DNA of 64,000 nt from Daejeonella sp036676565 (GTDB lineage Bacteria; Bacteroidota; Bacteroidia; Sphingobacteriales; Sphingobacteriaceae): NCBI GenBank assembly GCA_036676565.1, contig JAKFCP010000014.1, forward strand, positions 62,001 to 126,000, written 5' to 3'. This document shows, piece by piece, positions 27,723 to 35,738 of this stretch. Position numbers and translations under genes: made by a program. The notes below the pieces were generated by a model. It worked only from the letters and a program-made list of their open reading frames with translations. It did no database searches and was not told where the DNA came from. How positions within the stretch are numbered: the first letter of the stretch is position 1; each line of letters begins with the position of its first letter.

Positions 27723-28430
27723 TTAATCTTCAAAATCGCAATCAGCAAATAAATTCAGGTTTGCTTTTAACTTAGAATACAGGTCCATATTTGAAGTAGC
27801 AGAAATCACAATCACGCCATTGGTTTTTGTAGCTCCGCTCAGATCTGCAGAAACAACATTCGTCAGAAACTTATTCAACTGAATATTTATTAATCCTAAA
27901 TAATCATTAGTTCCGCTTACAACAAGATTTTCTGCTTCAACCTCTGCCTCAATGTCTTCGTTAAAGTAAAATTCAACCGGAATTTTAGTCCCGCTTCCGT
28001 CAGTATATGTACCTTTCAAAGTAAGCGGAATATTAGAAGTAGCCGATTTCTTAAGCACAAGCTTTAATTCCACTTCTTCATAGGTAGCATCAGGCAATGT
28101 AATACTTCCCAGAACCGGACTCAGATTAAACAGATCAACATTAAAAGCTTGCTTAAGTTCAAATTCAATCTCGGTGTTCTTGCTTTTTGCTTCAAAATCA
28201 ATTTCAGTAACGTTCATATTTCCCGAAGTCCAGGTTAAACTTGAGTTTGAATTAATAGCAATAATTAAACCGCTTCCTGAAGCTGTTGGGCCAATAGAAG
28301 ATGTAAAATTAGATGGTTTAACTTTATAAGAAAGCTTACCATTTCCAGTCGAATTATCTTTCGTACATGATGAGAGAAGCTGTCCTGCAACCAGAATGGC
28401 TGATCCAAAGTTTAATAAGTAGTTTTTCAT
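27723..28430 (-). CDS. Unrecognised lipoprotein
   Basis: 235 residues. Lipoprotein signal MKNYLLNFGSAILVAGQLLSSC, then a Ser/Thr/Asn-rich beta-type sequence and an acidic end (DCDFED). The repeated two-part pattern (LPDATYEEVELKLVLKK and IPVEFYFNEDIEAEVE) suggests an immunoglobulin-like or DUF4382-like beta sandwich, but I cannot place it with confidence. Surface-exposed lipoproteins of this kind are common in Bacteroidota. Monocistronic, with its own terminator. Confidence 0.65.
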   Translation of the reverse strand: MKNYLLNFGSAILVAGQLLSSCTKDNSTGNGKLSYKVKPSNFTSSIGPTASGSGLIIAINSNSSLTWTSGNMNVTEIDFEAKSKNTEIEFELKQAFNVDLFNLSPVLGSITLPDATYEEVELKLVLKKSATSNIPLTLKGTYTDGSGTKIPVEFYFNEDIEAEVEAENLVVSGTNDYLGLINIQLNKFLTNVVSADLSGATKTNGVIVISATSNMDLYSKLKANLNLFADCDFED

Positions 28431-28573
28431 TTTGATAGTTTTTAGGTATGATAGGTATTGATATATGCTTTAAAACAAAGCATTACGCAGAAATCACAAA
28501 TTTGTTGCCAAAAATTAAACCATTATTATTTTAAGAATCCAAATCAGCAGCATCCATCAAAATTTATGTATAA

Positions 28574-28587
28574 AATCCGTACTTTTG
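28574..28587 (+). promoter_or_regulatory. Promoter box of the ABC-F gene
   Basis: TACTTTTG at 28580-28587 matches TAnnTTTG, only 6 bp before the ATG at 28594, so the transcript would have almost no leader. No clear upstream TTTG. Confidence 0.4.
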
Positions 28588-28593
28588 CGGCAA

Positions 28594-30510
28594 ATGATTG
28601 CAATAAACAACTTAACGTTCGAGATCGGTGCAAGGGCATTATACGACGATGCTAACTGGCATATAAAACCAGGAGAAAAAATTGGTTTAATTGGTGCAAA
28701 TGGTACCGGAAAAACCACGCTGTTAAAAATAATTGTTGGCGATTATGCACCAACACGAGGTACAATTTCAATGGCTAAGGATATCAAGATCGGATACCTT
28801 AATCAGGATCTGCTTTCCTACCAGTCGGACAAGAGTATTTTGCACGTTGCAATGGAGGCATTTGAGCGCCAGAATCAATTGCATACAGAAATCGAAGCAA
28901 TTTTAAAGAAATTAGAAACAGAATATACCGACGACTTAATCAATAAATTAAGCGACAAACAGCATGAGTTTGAGGCCCTCGATGGATACAGCATTGAATA
29001 TCGTGCCCATGAGATTATGGCCGGTCTGGGTTTCAGTGAAACGGATACCCACCGTACCCTTTCAGAATTTTCAGGAGGATGGCGTATGCGGGTTATGCTT
29101 GCGCGGATACTCCTTCAGAACCCCGATATTCTTTTACTTGATGAGCCTACCAACCACCTGGATCTCCCTTCCATTAAATGGCTGGAAACTTATCTTCAGG
29201 CCTTTGAAGGAGCGATCGTAATTGTTTCTCACGACAGGTATTTCCTGGATCGGGTAGTCAAAAAAATTGTTGAATCCAGAAAAGGTAAATTAATCCCTTA
29301 TGCCGGAAATTACAGTTTTTATGTAGAGGAAAAAGGACTAAGGGAAGAAATACAAAGCGGGCAGTTCAAGAATCAGCAGGCCAAAATCAAACAGGAAGAA
29401 CGTTTGATCGAACGATTCAGAGCCAAGGCCAGTAAAGCCAAGATGGCCCAGTCCCGTATTAAAGCACTCGAGAAAATGGAACGCGTGGATGATGTGGATG
29501 ACGATAATCCATCTGTAAATTTCAGTTTCAAATTCAGCAAGCAATCAGGACGGCATGTGATCAGGATCGAGGACCTGACCAAAGCTTATCCGGGTGTTCC
29601 TATCGTACATAATGCGACCGCAACTATTGAAAAAGGTGATAAAATTGCACTGATCGGTGCCAACGGACGCGGTAAATCAACAGTATTGAGAATCATTGCC
29701 GGAGCAGATAAGAACTTTACAGGTATGTGCGAAACAGGGCATAATGTAACTCAAACCTTTTTCGCGCAGCATCAGCTGGAAGCATTACACCTCGAAAACT
29801 CTCTGATTCAGGAACTTCAGGCATTTGCTCCCAAGCATACTGAAACTGAACTGCGTTCCATTTTGGGATGTTTTCTCTTTACCGGTGATGATGTTTTCAA
29901 AAAGATCAAGGTCCTATCAGGAGGAGAAAAATCGCGGGTAGCACTGGCTAAAGCCTTAACAGCAGATGCAAATTTCTTAATTCTGGATGAGCCAACCAAT
30001 CACCTGGATATAGCCTCTGTAAACATTCTGATTCAGGCATTAAAACAATATGAAGGCACTTTCATCGTAGTTTCGCACGACCGTTATTTACTGGATAATG
30101 TTGCCAATAAGATCTGGTTTATCGAGGATCAGGAAATTAAAGAATATCCTGGCACCTATGCTGAATATGAAGAATGGAATTCCAAAAGAGTTTATGTTCC
30201 AAAAGTTATAGCCCCGGCTCCTAAAAAAGAAGAGAAAAAGGAAGAAAAGCCTAAAGTTCAAATCGAGAATAAGGGAAATGAACTTAAAAAGCTAAATCAG
30301 ACCCTTCAAAAGCTGGAAGAGGATATTGCTGAACTTGAAAAATCTGTAAAAGAAGCTGAAGCAGAACTATCCAAAGAAGAAATTTATAGCGATCCTGAGA
30401 AACTATCTGAAGCAAACAGGCGTTATCAGCAATTGAGTCCGCGTTTATTAAAGGCTCAGGCTGAATGGGAACGCATGGCCGAAGAGATTATGGAGCTCGA
30501 GGGGAAATAA
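28594..30510 (+). CDS. ABC-F family ATPase (translation factor, EttA/Uup-like)
   Basis: The ATG at 28594 is used; three upstream residues come from an in-frame TTG. 638 residues. Two ABC cassettes: Walker A GANGTGKTTLL (first) and GANGRGKSTVL (second), signatures LSEFSGGWRMRVMLARILL and KVLSGGEKSRVALAKAL, Walker B LLLDEPTNHLD and LILDEPTNHLD. The interdomain linker is charged and the C-terminal ~90 residues are Lys/Glu-rich coiled coil, as in Uup-type proteins. No membrane segments, so it acts on the ribosome. Confidence 0.93.
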   Translation: MIAINNLTFEIGARALYDDANWHIKPGEKIGLIGANGTGKTTLLKIIVGDYAPTRGTISMAKDIKIGYLNQDLLSYQSDKSILHVAMEAFERQNQLHTEIEAILKKLETEYTDDLINKLSDKQHEFEALDGYSIEYRAHEIMAGLGFSETDTHRTLSEFSGGWRMRVMLARILLQNPDILLLDEPTNHLDLPSIKWLETYLQAFEGAIVIVSHDRYFLDRVVKKIVESRKGKLIPYAGNYSFYVEEKGLREEIQSGQFKNQQAKIKQEERLIERFRAKASKAKMAQSRIKALEKMERVDDVDDDNPSVNFSFKFSKQSGRHVIRIEDLTKAYPGVPIVHNATATIEKGDKIALIGANGRGKSTVLRIIAGADKNFTGMCETGHNVTQTFFAQHQLEALHLENSLIQELQAFAPKHTETELRSILGCFLFTGDDVFKKIKVLSGGEKSRVALAKALTADANFLILDEPTNHLDIASVNILIQALKQYEGTFIVVSHDRYLLDNVANKIWFIEDQEIKEYPGTYAEYEEWNSKRVYVPKVIAPAPKKEEKKEEKPKVQIENKGNELKKLNQTLQKLEEDIAELEKSVKEAEAELSKEEIYSDPEKLSEANRRYQQLSPRLLKAQAEWERMAEEIMELEGK

Positions 30511-30554
30511 AAACCCCTCTTCCATTTCGAGCCAGGGACATTATAAATCATTTT

Positions 30555-31850
30555 ATGAAGAAATTATCGTTTCTGCTCTCCCTTTTACTGCTAACATCAG
30601 GCATACAGGCACAAAAAAAAGTGCGTGTACGCCCTGCAGAGGCTCCTCAAAATACAATCCGGTATGAGAATTTTACTTATATCCCTGAAATTAAATCCGT
30701 AGAGTTTTATAACCGGAACAAGGAACAATCCGTCCCGGTTTATATTTTGGGCAGTCAGGATAATCTGATTTTGGGCTTTGACGACCTGCGTACAGGAAGC
30801 CGTAATATCAGTTATTCGATAGAGCATTGTGATTCAGAATGGAACAGCAGCCGACTCTCCCCGCTTGATTTTGCAGACGGATTCAGTGAAGACCGGATCA
30901 TTGATTACCGCAATTCATTCAATACCCTGCAGAAGTTCACCCATTATGAACTAAGCCTGCCCAATCTGACCATCAAGCCCAAGATCTCGGGTAATTATCT
31001 GCTGAAGGTTTATGAGGATAATGATCCGCGTAAAATACTGATCACCAAAAGATTTTTTGTCGTTGCGCCTGTTGTAGGCATTGCTGCAGAGCTAAACAGA
31101 TCCAATACTGTGGCTAACCGTGATCAGATGCAGAAACTTAATATTTTGGTCAACCACGGTCAGGTGCAGATCAATAACCCTTATTTGGATGCGAAGATCA
31201 AAGTGCTCCAAAACGGCAGATTTGATAATGAGCAGACTCTTAAGCGTCCTACCTTCATCCGTCCAAGCCAGCTGGTTTATAATGACCTGAGGACATTGGA
31301 TTTTAAGGGTGGCAATGAATTCAGACGCTTTGATATCCGCAGTCTTCGATTCAGAACCGAGGAAGTTGCCCGTATTATTCAGGATACTGCTAATACAGTT
31401 ATTCTTCAGCAGGATATTGAGGAAAACAGACCAGGATATACGTTTAACTATGATGAGAACGGTGCCTTTTTTATCCGAAATACTGATGGCAGGGATAACC
31501 GCACCGATGGAGATTATGCCTCAGTTTATTTATCCCTCAATGCTCCGAAACCATCTGATGGAGGGAATGCCTATGTGGTCGGGCAGTTTAACGATTACCG
31601 CCTTAGCGACAAGCTGGAATACGATGATGCCCGAAAGCGATTTACCGGGATGATCTTTGTAAAGCAGGGCCTGATTGATTACCATTACATCTGGGTAAGT
31701 GAAGATGGTAAAACCAGGGATGATGTGGTCTTCGATGGCTCGCATTATGAAACCGAAAATGATTATCAGATCTTTTTCTATTACCGCAAACCGGGTGGCC
31801 GATGGGAAGAACTGATCGGTTTTAGTCAGATTAATACTGTAAAACGCTAA
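30555..31850 (+). CDS. DUF5103 protein (type IX secretion system plug protein)
   Basis: The ATG at 30555 follows 45 bp after the ABC-F stop and gives a clean signal (MKKLSFLLSLLLLTSGIQA); the longer upstream frame overlaps ABC-F. 431 residues. The first domain matches the T9SS plug family (DUF5103): SVEFYNRNKEQSVPVYILGS, LILGFDDLRTGSRNISYSIEHCDSEW, YELSLPN. The middle strand region and the VVGQFNDYRLSDK region complete it. In T9SS the plug closes the SprA translocon on the periplasmic side. It implies that the host carries a type IX system elsewhere. Confidence 0.85.
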   Translation: MKKLSFLLSLLLLTSGIQAQKKVRVRPAEAPQNTIRYENFTYIPEIKSVEFYNRNKEQSVPVYILGSQDNLILGFDDLRTGSRNISYSIEHCDSEWNSSRLSPLDFADGFSEDRIIDYRNSFNTLQKFTHYELSLPNLTIKPKISGNYLLKVYEDNDPRKILITKRFFVVAPVVGIAAELNRSNTVANRDQMQKLNILVNHGQVQINNPYLDAKIKVLQNGRFDNEQTLKRPTFIRPSQLVYNDLRTLDFKGGNEFRRFDIRSLRFRTEEVARIIQDTANTVILQQDIEENRPGYTFNYDENGAFFIRNTDGRDNRTDGDYASVYLSLNAPKPSDGGNAYVVGQFNDYRLSDKLEYDDARKRFTGMIFVKQGLIDYHYIWVSEDGKTRDDVVFDGSHYETENDYQIFFYYRKPGGRWEELIGFSQINTVKR

Positions 31851-31884
31851 AAACTTAAATAAAGTCATTCCAGACTCGATCCGA

Positions 31885-31917
31885 TTGTCATTCCGGACTT
31901 GATCCGGAATGATCCGG
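31885..31917. repeat. Short palindromic intergenic repeat (CCGGA type)
   Basis: CATTCCGGACTTGATCCGGAATG is a near-perfect palindrome with further GATCCG words on both sides (31878-31883, 31911-31916). It looks like a dispersed REP-type hairpin different from the GCTGACAGGG family. It could also act as the terminator of the preceding gene. Confidence 0.55.
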
Positions 31918-31931
31918 AAACACTACCTTTG
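31899..31931 (+). promoter_or_regulatory. Promoter of the thioesterase gene
   Basis: TACCTTTG at 31924-31931 matches TAnnTTTG; TTG at 31899-31901 lies 22 bp upstream, the same spacing as at tRNA-Cys. It overlaps the palindromic TCATTCCGGACTTGATCCGG repeat. The ATG at 31936 follows almost directly. Confidence 0.45.
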
Positions 31932-31935
31932 CCTC

Positions 31936-32466
31936 ATGAGCACAATTACTAAAAGTCCTAAAGAATCATTCACCATCATGAATGAACTGGTACTTCCAAA
32001 CGATACCAATCCCTTAAACAACCTGATGGGAGGCCGTTTATTGCACTGGATGGACATCGCAGCAGCGATCTCTGCACAGAAACATTGCAATAATATTGTC
32101 GTCACTGCATCGGTTGATAATGTATCTTTCAGGCATGCGATAAAACTGGGCGATGTAATAACCATTGAAGCCAAAGTAACCCGTGCATTCAGCACATCTA
32201 TGGAAGTACGTCTGGACGTTTGGGCCGAGAACATCCCATCCGGAACAAGAGTACGCTCAAATGATGCCTTTTATACTTTTGTGGCCTTAAACAAAGAGGG
32301 AAAACCCATTTCCGTTCCCGAAATTGAACCGGAAACTGAAGCTGAGAAAAAACTATTTGAAGGTGCTCTTCGCCGTCGTCAGCTCAGACTGATCCTTGCA
32401 GGAAAGATGAAAGCACATGATGCTACAGAGTTGAAAGCGCTGTTCTTGAACCAAAGTGAGTTGTAA
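31936..32466 (+). CDS. Acyl-CoA thioesterase (hotdog fold, YciA/BACH type)
   Basis: Start at ATG 31936 directly after the promoter box; 176 residues. Hotdog signature: VLPNDTNPLNNLMGGRLLHWMDIAAAISAQKH (the Asn-Gly-Asp region of acyl-CoA thioesterases), then TASVDNVSFRHAIKLGDVI and a SNDAFYTFVAL strand. Single hotdog domain; it likely hydrolyses acyl-CoA in the cytoplasm. Substrate length is not readable. Confidence 0.88.
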   Translation: MSTITKSPKESFTIMNELVLPNDTNPLNNLMGGRLLHWMDIAAAISAQKHCNNIVVTASVDNVSFRHAIKLGDVITIEAKVTRAFSTSMEVRLDVWAENIPSGTRVRSNDAFYTFVALNKEGKPISVPEIEPETEAEKKLFEGALRRRQLRLILAGKMKAHDATELKALFLNQSEL

Positions 32467-32546
32467 GCGGAAAGCGGAAAGCTAAAAGTAGAAAGCAGGG
32501 ATTTTCGTTTTCGAGTAAAATATGTTATATTGAGTACGCATTTTTC

Positions 32547-32623
32547 ACTGTCAACTGTCAACTGTCAACTGTCAACTGTCAACTGTCAACTGTCAACTGT
32601 CAACTGTCAACTGTCAACTGTCA
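32547..32623. repeat. Tandem 7-bp repeat, ACTGTCA x11
   Basis: Eleven perfect copies of ACTGTCA (77 bp). The last TCA is the minus-strand TGA stop codon of the EVE-domain gene, so the array begins at that gene's end. Preceded by a degenerate stretch of GCGGAAA/GCTAAAA-like units (32467-32490). Perfect identity suggests recent slippage. Confidence 0.9.
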
Positions 32624-33025
32624 ACTTCCCAATTCCACAATCCTGTCAAACTCCTCAACCTTCATCCCCATAACAGATAATCTCCCCTGCTTTACCAGGC
32701 CAATATTTTGCAGTCGTGGATCAGCTTTTATTACTTCAAGTGTAACCGGATTCTTAAGACTTTCTACCGGCTCCAGATCAACTACTACCCAGTTTTTATC
32801 ATCTGTGGTTGGGTCCTGATAAGATTCTTTAACAACTCTGGCAATTCCAACCACTGCTTTTCCTTCATTACTATGATAAAATAAGACCAGGTCCCCTACC
32901 CGCATATCCCTCAAATTATTCCTTGCCTGATAATTACGCACACCATCCCAGAAGGTACGGCCATCTTTGTTGAATTTTTCCCAGCTGTATTTAAAAGGTT
33001 CACTTTTTACTAACCAATAGTTCAT
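32621..33025 (-). CDS. EVE-domain protein (PUA-like modified-base reader)
   Basis: 134 residues, full domain length. Motifs: MNYWLVKSEPFKYSWEKF at the start, FWDGVRNYQARNNLRDMRVGDLVLFYHS (binding cage) and VVGIARVVKESYQDPT. EVE domains bind modified DNA or RNA bases and are spread among host genes and defence systems. Located next to the cassette array, but with host-like codons, so probably not part of it. Its stop codon lies in the tandem repeat. Confidence 0.93.
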   Translation of the reverse strand: MNYWLVKSEPFKYSWEKFNKDGRTFWDGVRNYQARNNLRDMRVGDLVLFYHSNEGKAVVGIARVVKESYQDPTTDDKNWVVVDLEPVESLKNPVTLEVIKADPRLQNIGLVKQGRLSVMGMKVEEFDRIVELGS

Positions 33026-33306
33026 GCTTTTCTCTGTTTTTGATCCGATTTAAGAGTTCTATTCGAAATTACCCCTCAATTGGCAATAAAGATAAAGAAA
33101 ACATGAACAGACTTAGAAAAGACCTGTAAAAATTGATTGGAGACCAGATAGCTATCGCTTGAAAATTAATCTTGTTCAGCTAAGTATTTTCAGATTGGCT
33201 TAGGTTATTTTGCTGTTTATCGGCATATTTAATAAAGGATGATAAAATAGCAGCAATACACCCGAATTTGGTGGGCTTGTGGTGGTTTTGACATCCTTAT
33301 ATACAA
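33026..33306. other. Intergenic stretch between the EVE gene and the cassette array
   Basis: About 280 bp with no convincing gene, hairpin or site. The left junction of the cassette array (G33307/T33308) lies at its right end. Confidence 0.6.
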
Positions 33307-33307
33307 G

Positions 33308-33941
33308 TTATAGCGCATTACCCAAGCCCATGACATTTAAAATCCGACATTGGTTATATTTCTTTATTCCGGTATTTATAGTGGTCGGACTATTGGTATT
33401 TACTTGGCTCGCATCGGGCTGGGCTGAAAAAAATGACACACAAAAGCAATCTATTTATATTATCTCACCGATAATCTTTATTGTTTTTATCGTCTTACCA
33501 CTATTAACAGTTAGACAGCTAAAAACAATCAGCCGAATTGGAGACAAATGGACATTTCGATTTCCTTATTTAAATACATCTGTCAATTTCGACAACAAGT
33601 CTGTTGAAAATATAATAATAAAAGAGAATCTAGGTGGCTTAAGAGTTCCTTGCCACGAGATAATATCTATAAAAACCTTGGAAAAGACTTTAATCGTAAA
33701 TTCGTTAGAAATACGGAATTATCAGAAGTTTAAGCAATTGATAATATCTGACTTTAAAGGAAAAATCCAGACTAAAACTCAAAATGTTTATGGAGTAATA
33801 GTTGACAAATAACAACGCGCTATAACAACGGCTTCAAGCTATAGCGGCTCAATGGTTTATGTAAGGCTGTGGTTTTTAATTACTTTAGAGCTAGGCAGCG
33901 GGCGAAGTGCAATAATCCGCTACAGCTTGAAGCCTTGAACG
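33308..33941 (+). mobile_element. Cassette 2: attC-bounded unit with one small membrane-protein gene
   Basis: The 5' junction GTTATAGC (33307-33314) reappears exactly at the far side (33941-33948). The unit's own 3' GCTATAAC (33819-33826) is complementary to it. If the crossover is G/TT, the unit is 634 bp. This is the geometry of an integron gene cassette. The left neighbour is ordinary chromosome without a matching site. Confidence 0.6.
33330..33812 (+). CDS. Small two-helix membrane protein of cassette 2
   Basis: The ATG at 33330 gives 160 residues; the longer frame starting at 33279 crosses the cassette junction and is rejected. Two hydrophobic helices (about 9-27 and 43-60) are followed by a ~100-residue soluble beta-rich part (DKWTFRFPYLNTSVNFDN ... 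VPCHEIISIKTLEKTLIVN) that resembles PH-like domains of small membrane proteins. No family recognised. AT-rich codons unlike neighbours. Function unknown. Confidence 0.6.
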   Translation: MTFKIRHWLYFFIPVFIVVGLLVFTWLASGWAEKNDTQKQSIYIISPIIFIVFIVLPLLTVRQLKTISRIGDKWTFRFPYLNTSVNFDNKSVENIIIKENLGGLRVPCHEIISIKTLEKTLIVNSLEIRNYQKFKQLIISDFKGKIQTKTQNVYGVIVDK

Positions 33942-33948
33942 TTATAGC
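33819..33948 (+). repeat. attC-like recombination site 2 (130 bp)
   Basis: Outer arms GCTATAAC (33819-33826) and GTTATAGC (33941-33948) are exact inverse complements. Inner arms 33830-33847 and 33917-33934 pair at 17 of 18 positions. Unpaired spacers are 3 nt on the left and 6 nt on the right, the asymmetry typical of attC. The middle holds TTTAGAGCT, shared with sites 1 and 3. Confidence 0.7.
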
Positions 33949-34036
33949 CAATTGTAATAGTACATTAAGGACAAACACAACATCTATATATTTACGAAAT
34001 TAACGCCCAAAAAATTCGACTCAATGGTTAACATAG

Positions 34037-34768
34037 TTATTTTACTTGGGGCACAACCTGATTTTCTTTCATCCAAGACCATGTCTTAACTACATCCTTT
34101 TTATCAAACCTTCCTTTAGCTTCAGACCAAGCGTAAAACTTTGTAAGGAGGTTATCTTCGTTTATCTGTTCGCCTTGCTCGCCAAGTTCAATTATGCAGG
34201 CGTATATTGTAGCTGCGATTTCGGTTGTATCCGTCTTAAGCGTTTTAAAAAGATCAAGAACATATTGTATTTTTTCTAAATGCGTTTTGAAATACGCATT
34301 ATAGAATTTTTTATAATCGTCAGCTTTTTCTAGGGGAACATATACCGATCGGTTGAACTTACCGTCACGTTTTTTCTCTACTTTAAACCACTTATTTTTT
34401 GTAAACTGCGCCTCAACTGAGTGCATAAACTTATTATCGAATGGTCCTGCGGCCTGTTTTAAATAACGATAGTTGAGTTCCATTTCGGCAGCATGTTCGC
34501 ATAGGTAAACCAGCTTCTGAAATTTGATTCGACCAAAAGTGGGCTCCTCGTGCATTTGTGATGCAATTTCAGCCGCTAATGTTACTCTTCTAAAGAACAT
34601 GTTATCGTTAACAGGTTTCTTTTTTGCTTCTGACAGCTCAAATTCTTCTAAAATTTCGCGTTCATGCAGTTCCATAGAGGTACTTGGAGTCACAAGTCCG
34701 GCAAGCATCAAGCCTTGCTCAAAATCCTCCATAGAAAAGGTCTGAATTTTAATTTTTGTTGACTTCAT
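34037..34768 (-). CDS. Panacea/SocA-like (DUF4065-type) domain protein
   Basis: 243 residues. Residues of about 60-155 have the Panacea core: FGRIKFQKLVYLCEHAAEMELNYRYLKQAAGPFDNKFMHSVEAQF, i.e. KLxKLxYlaeh... followed by the GP-[FY] turn. A C-terminal helical part (about 165-243) is Lys/Glu-rich. Panacea domains serve as antitoxins/chaperone-like adaptors and also sit at the ends of restriction specificity proteins. It overlaps the sigma-factor gene by 20 bp (stop at 34749, start at 34768), so the two are translationally coupled. A partner for the sigma factor, perhaps inhibitory, is an inference. Confidence 0.6.
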   Translation of the reverse strand: MKSTKIKIQTFSMEDFEQGLMLAGLVTPSTSMELHEREILEEFELSEAKKKPVNDNMFFRRVTLAAEIASQMHEEPTFGRIKFQKLVYLCEHAAEMELNYRYLKQAAGPFDNKFMHSVEAQFTKNKWFKVEKKRDGKFNRSVYVPLEKADDYKKFYNAYFKTHLEKIQYVLDLFKTLKTDTTEIAATIYACIIELGEQGEQINEDNLLTKFYAWSEAKGRFDKKDVVKTWSWMKENQVVPQVK

Positions 34769-35354
34769 TGATAGCGTTTTTTATTTTTTCTATGGCTCTA
34801 GCTCTAATCTTTCTAATTGTTCCTGGTTGAACTTTAAGTTCTTCTGCAAGTGTCGCTGTAACATCATCGGGTAGATATTTTTGATGCTTTTTATACTCAA
34901 TATCCTTTAGTACAACGGCTTGCTCCTTTTTATTCAGCTTTCCGAAGATTGCTAGGGCAATGTCTTTTTTGTTTTTTAGTACATTCACATCCAGGGTTTC
35001 GGATGCCGTATTCAGAATCTCATCAAAATAGGATTTGTGGACAATATCTTTCTTTTTTTCACTGTTGTGATAATCATTAAACAAGTTCGTGGAGATCTGT
35101 TTGAGGTAACCTAAAATGGCCTTTCGATCATCTGGTATTTTCGAACCGTCTCTAGTATAAGATTTATGTTTTCGAATTTTCTCAAAGGTCTCGTGAGCTA
35201 TTTGTCGGCCAATATGACTATCTAACCTGCGAACAGCGCACACGCGGTCACAATGTGTCTGGACACCACCTAAGAAGCGTCTAACAAAATGTTCATAATG
35301 ATGTTCGTTGTCATCCGTGGAGCACAAATGCTCCAACAGTTGAACGTCTGACAT
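34749..35354 (-). CDS. Sigma-70-family (ECF-like) factor of cassette 3
   Basis: The ATG at 35354 (MSDVQLLEH) is preferred over a TTG at 35381; 201 residues. Region 2-like helices (about 15-75) include RQIAHETFEKIRKH and ILGYLKQISTNLFNDYHN. A C-terminal region 4 HTH (about 165-195) reads ATLAEELKVQPGTIRKIRARAIEKIKNAI. Regions 2 and 4 are separated by a linker without region 3, as in ECF sigmas. It faces away from the ubiquitin-like operon with the perfect inverted repeat between them, so control of both operons is likely. It could also be a sigma-derived regulator without polymerase function. Confidence 0.65.
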   Translation of the reverse strand: MSDVQLLEHLCSTDDNEHHYEHFVRRFLGGVQTHCDRVCAVRRLDSHIGRQIAHETFEKIRKHKSYTRDGSKIPDDRKAILGYLKQISTNLFNDYHNSEKKKDIVHKSYFDEILNTASETLDVNVLKNKKDIALAIFGKLNKKEQAVVLKDIEYKKHQKYLPDDVTATLAEELKVQPGTIRKIRARAIEKIKNAINEVNKN

Positions 35355-35395
35355 TTTTGATATGGCGCATTGTAACTCCAACAGGTTTAATTAGT

Positions 35396-35443
35396 GTATA
35401 CTGTGAAGCGTGACATTTTACTTTGTCACGCTTCACAGTATAC
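35396..35443. promoter_or_regulatory. Perfect 20-bp inverted repeat between the two divergent operons of cassette 3
   Basis: Arms 35396-35415 and 35424-35443 are exact inverse complements (each holds GTGAAGCGTGACA or its complement and a terminal GTATAC). The spacer is eight bases. It lies between the sigma gene start (35354, minus) and the multiubiquitin start (35466, plus). Each outward arm ends in GTATACT/GTATACA, close to a -10 box. It may be a mirrored promoter, an operator, or an RNA hairpin in one leader. Confidence 0.75.
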
Positions 35444-35465
35444 TGGGTAGACTAATATTCAATTT

Positions 35466-35738
35466 ATGGAAAGTAACAAAAAAGAAGGGGAAAATCCCAA
35501 AAAGAAAGTTACCATTTTTGTTAATGGTACGCCTCATGAAGAGGAAAAGAATGAAATCAGTTATAATGAAGTGGTAACACTAGCATTTCCGGATTATCCT
35601 CAACATCCAGAAAGGACTTATTCTGTGACTTACGAGAGGGGCCACGGAGAAAAGCCTGAGGGTATCTTATCACCGGGTGGGAGTGTTAAGGTAAAAGATG
35701 GAATGCGTTTTACGGTAAAACACACGGGGCAATCCTAA
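35466..35738 (+). CDS. Multiubiquitin-domain protein (single ubiquitin-like unit)
   Basis: 90 residues. After a charged N-terminus (about 1-13) comes one beta-grasp unit matching the multiubiquitin family: VTIFVNGTPHEEEKNEISYNEVV, then FPDYPQHPERTYSVTYERG, GILSPGGSVKVKDGMRFTVKHTGQS. Relatives usually hold two or more tandem units; here there is one. The C-terminus TGQS has no Gly-Gly, so either conjugation uses another end or a trimming step is needed, or it is a non-conjugated partner. It overlaps the E1 gene by one base (TAATG). Confidence 0.85.
   Translation: MESNKKEGENPKKKVTIFVNGTPHEEEKNEISYNEVVTLAFPDYPQHPERTYSVTYERGHGEKPEGILSPGGSVKVKDGMRFTVKHTGQS

Noticed and set aside
33279..33812. Longer start for the cassette 2 gene
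   Set aside because: It crosses the cassette junction at 33307-33314; the ATG at 33330 lies inside the unit and gives a good membrane protein.
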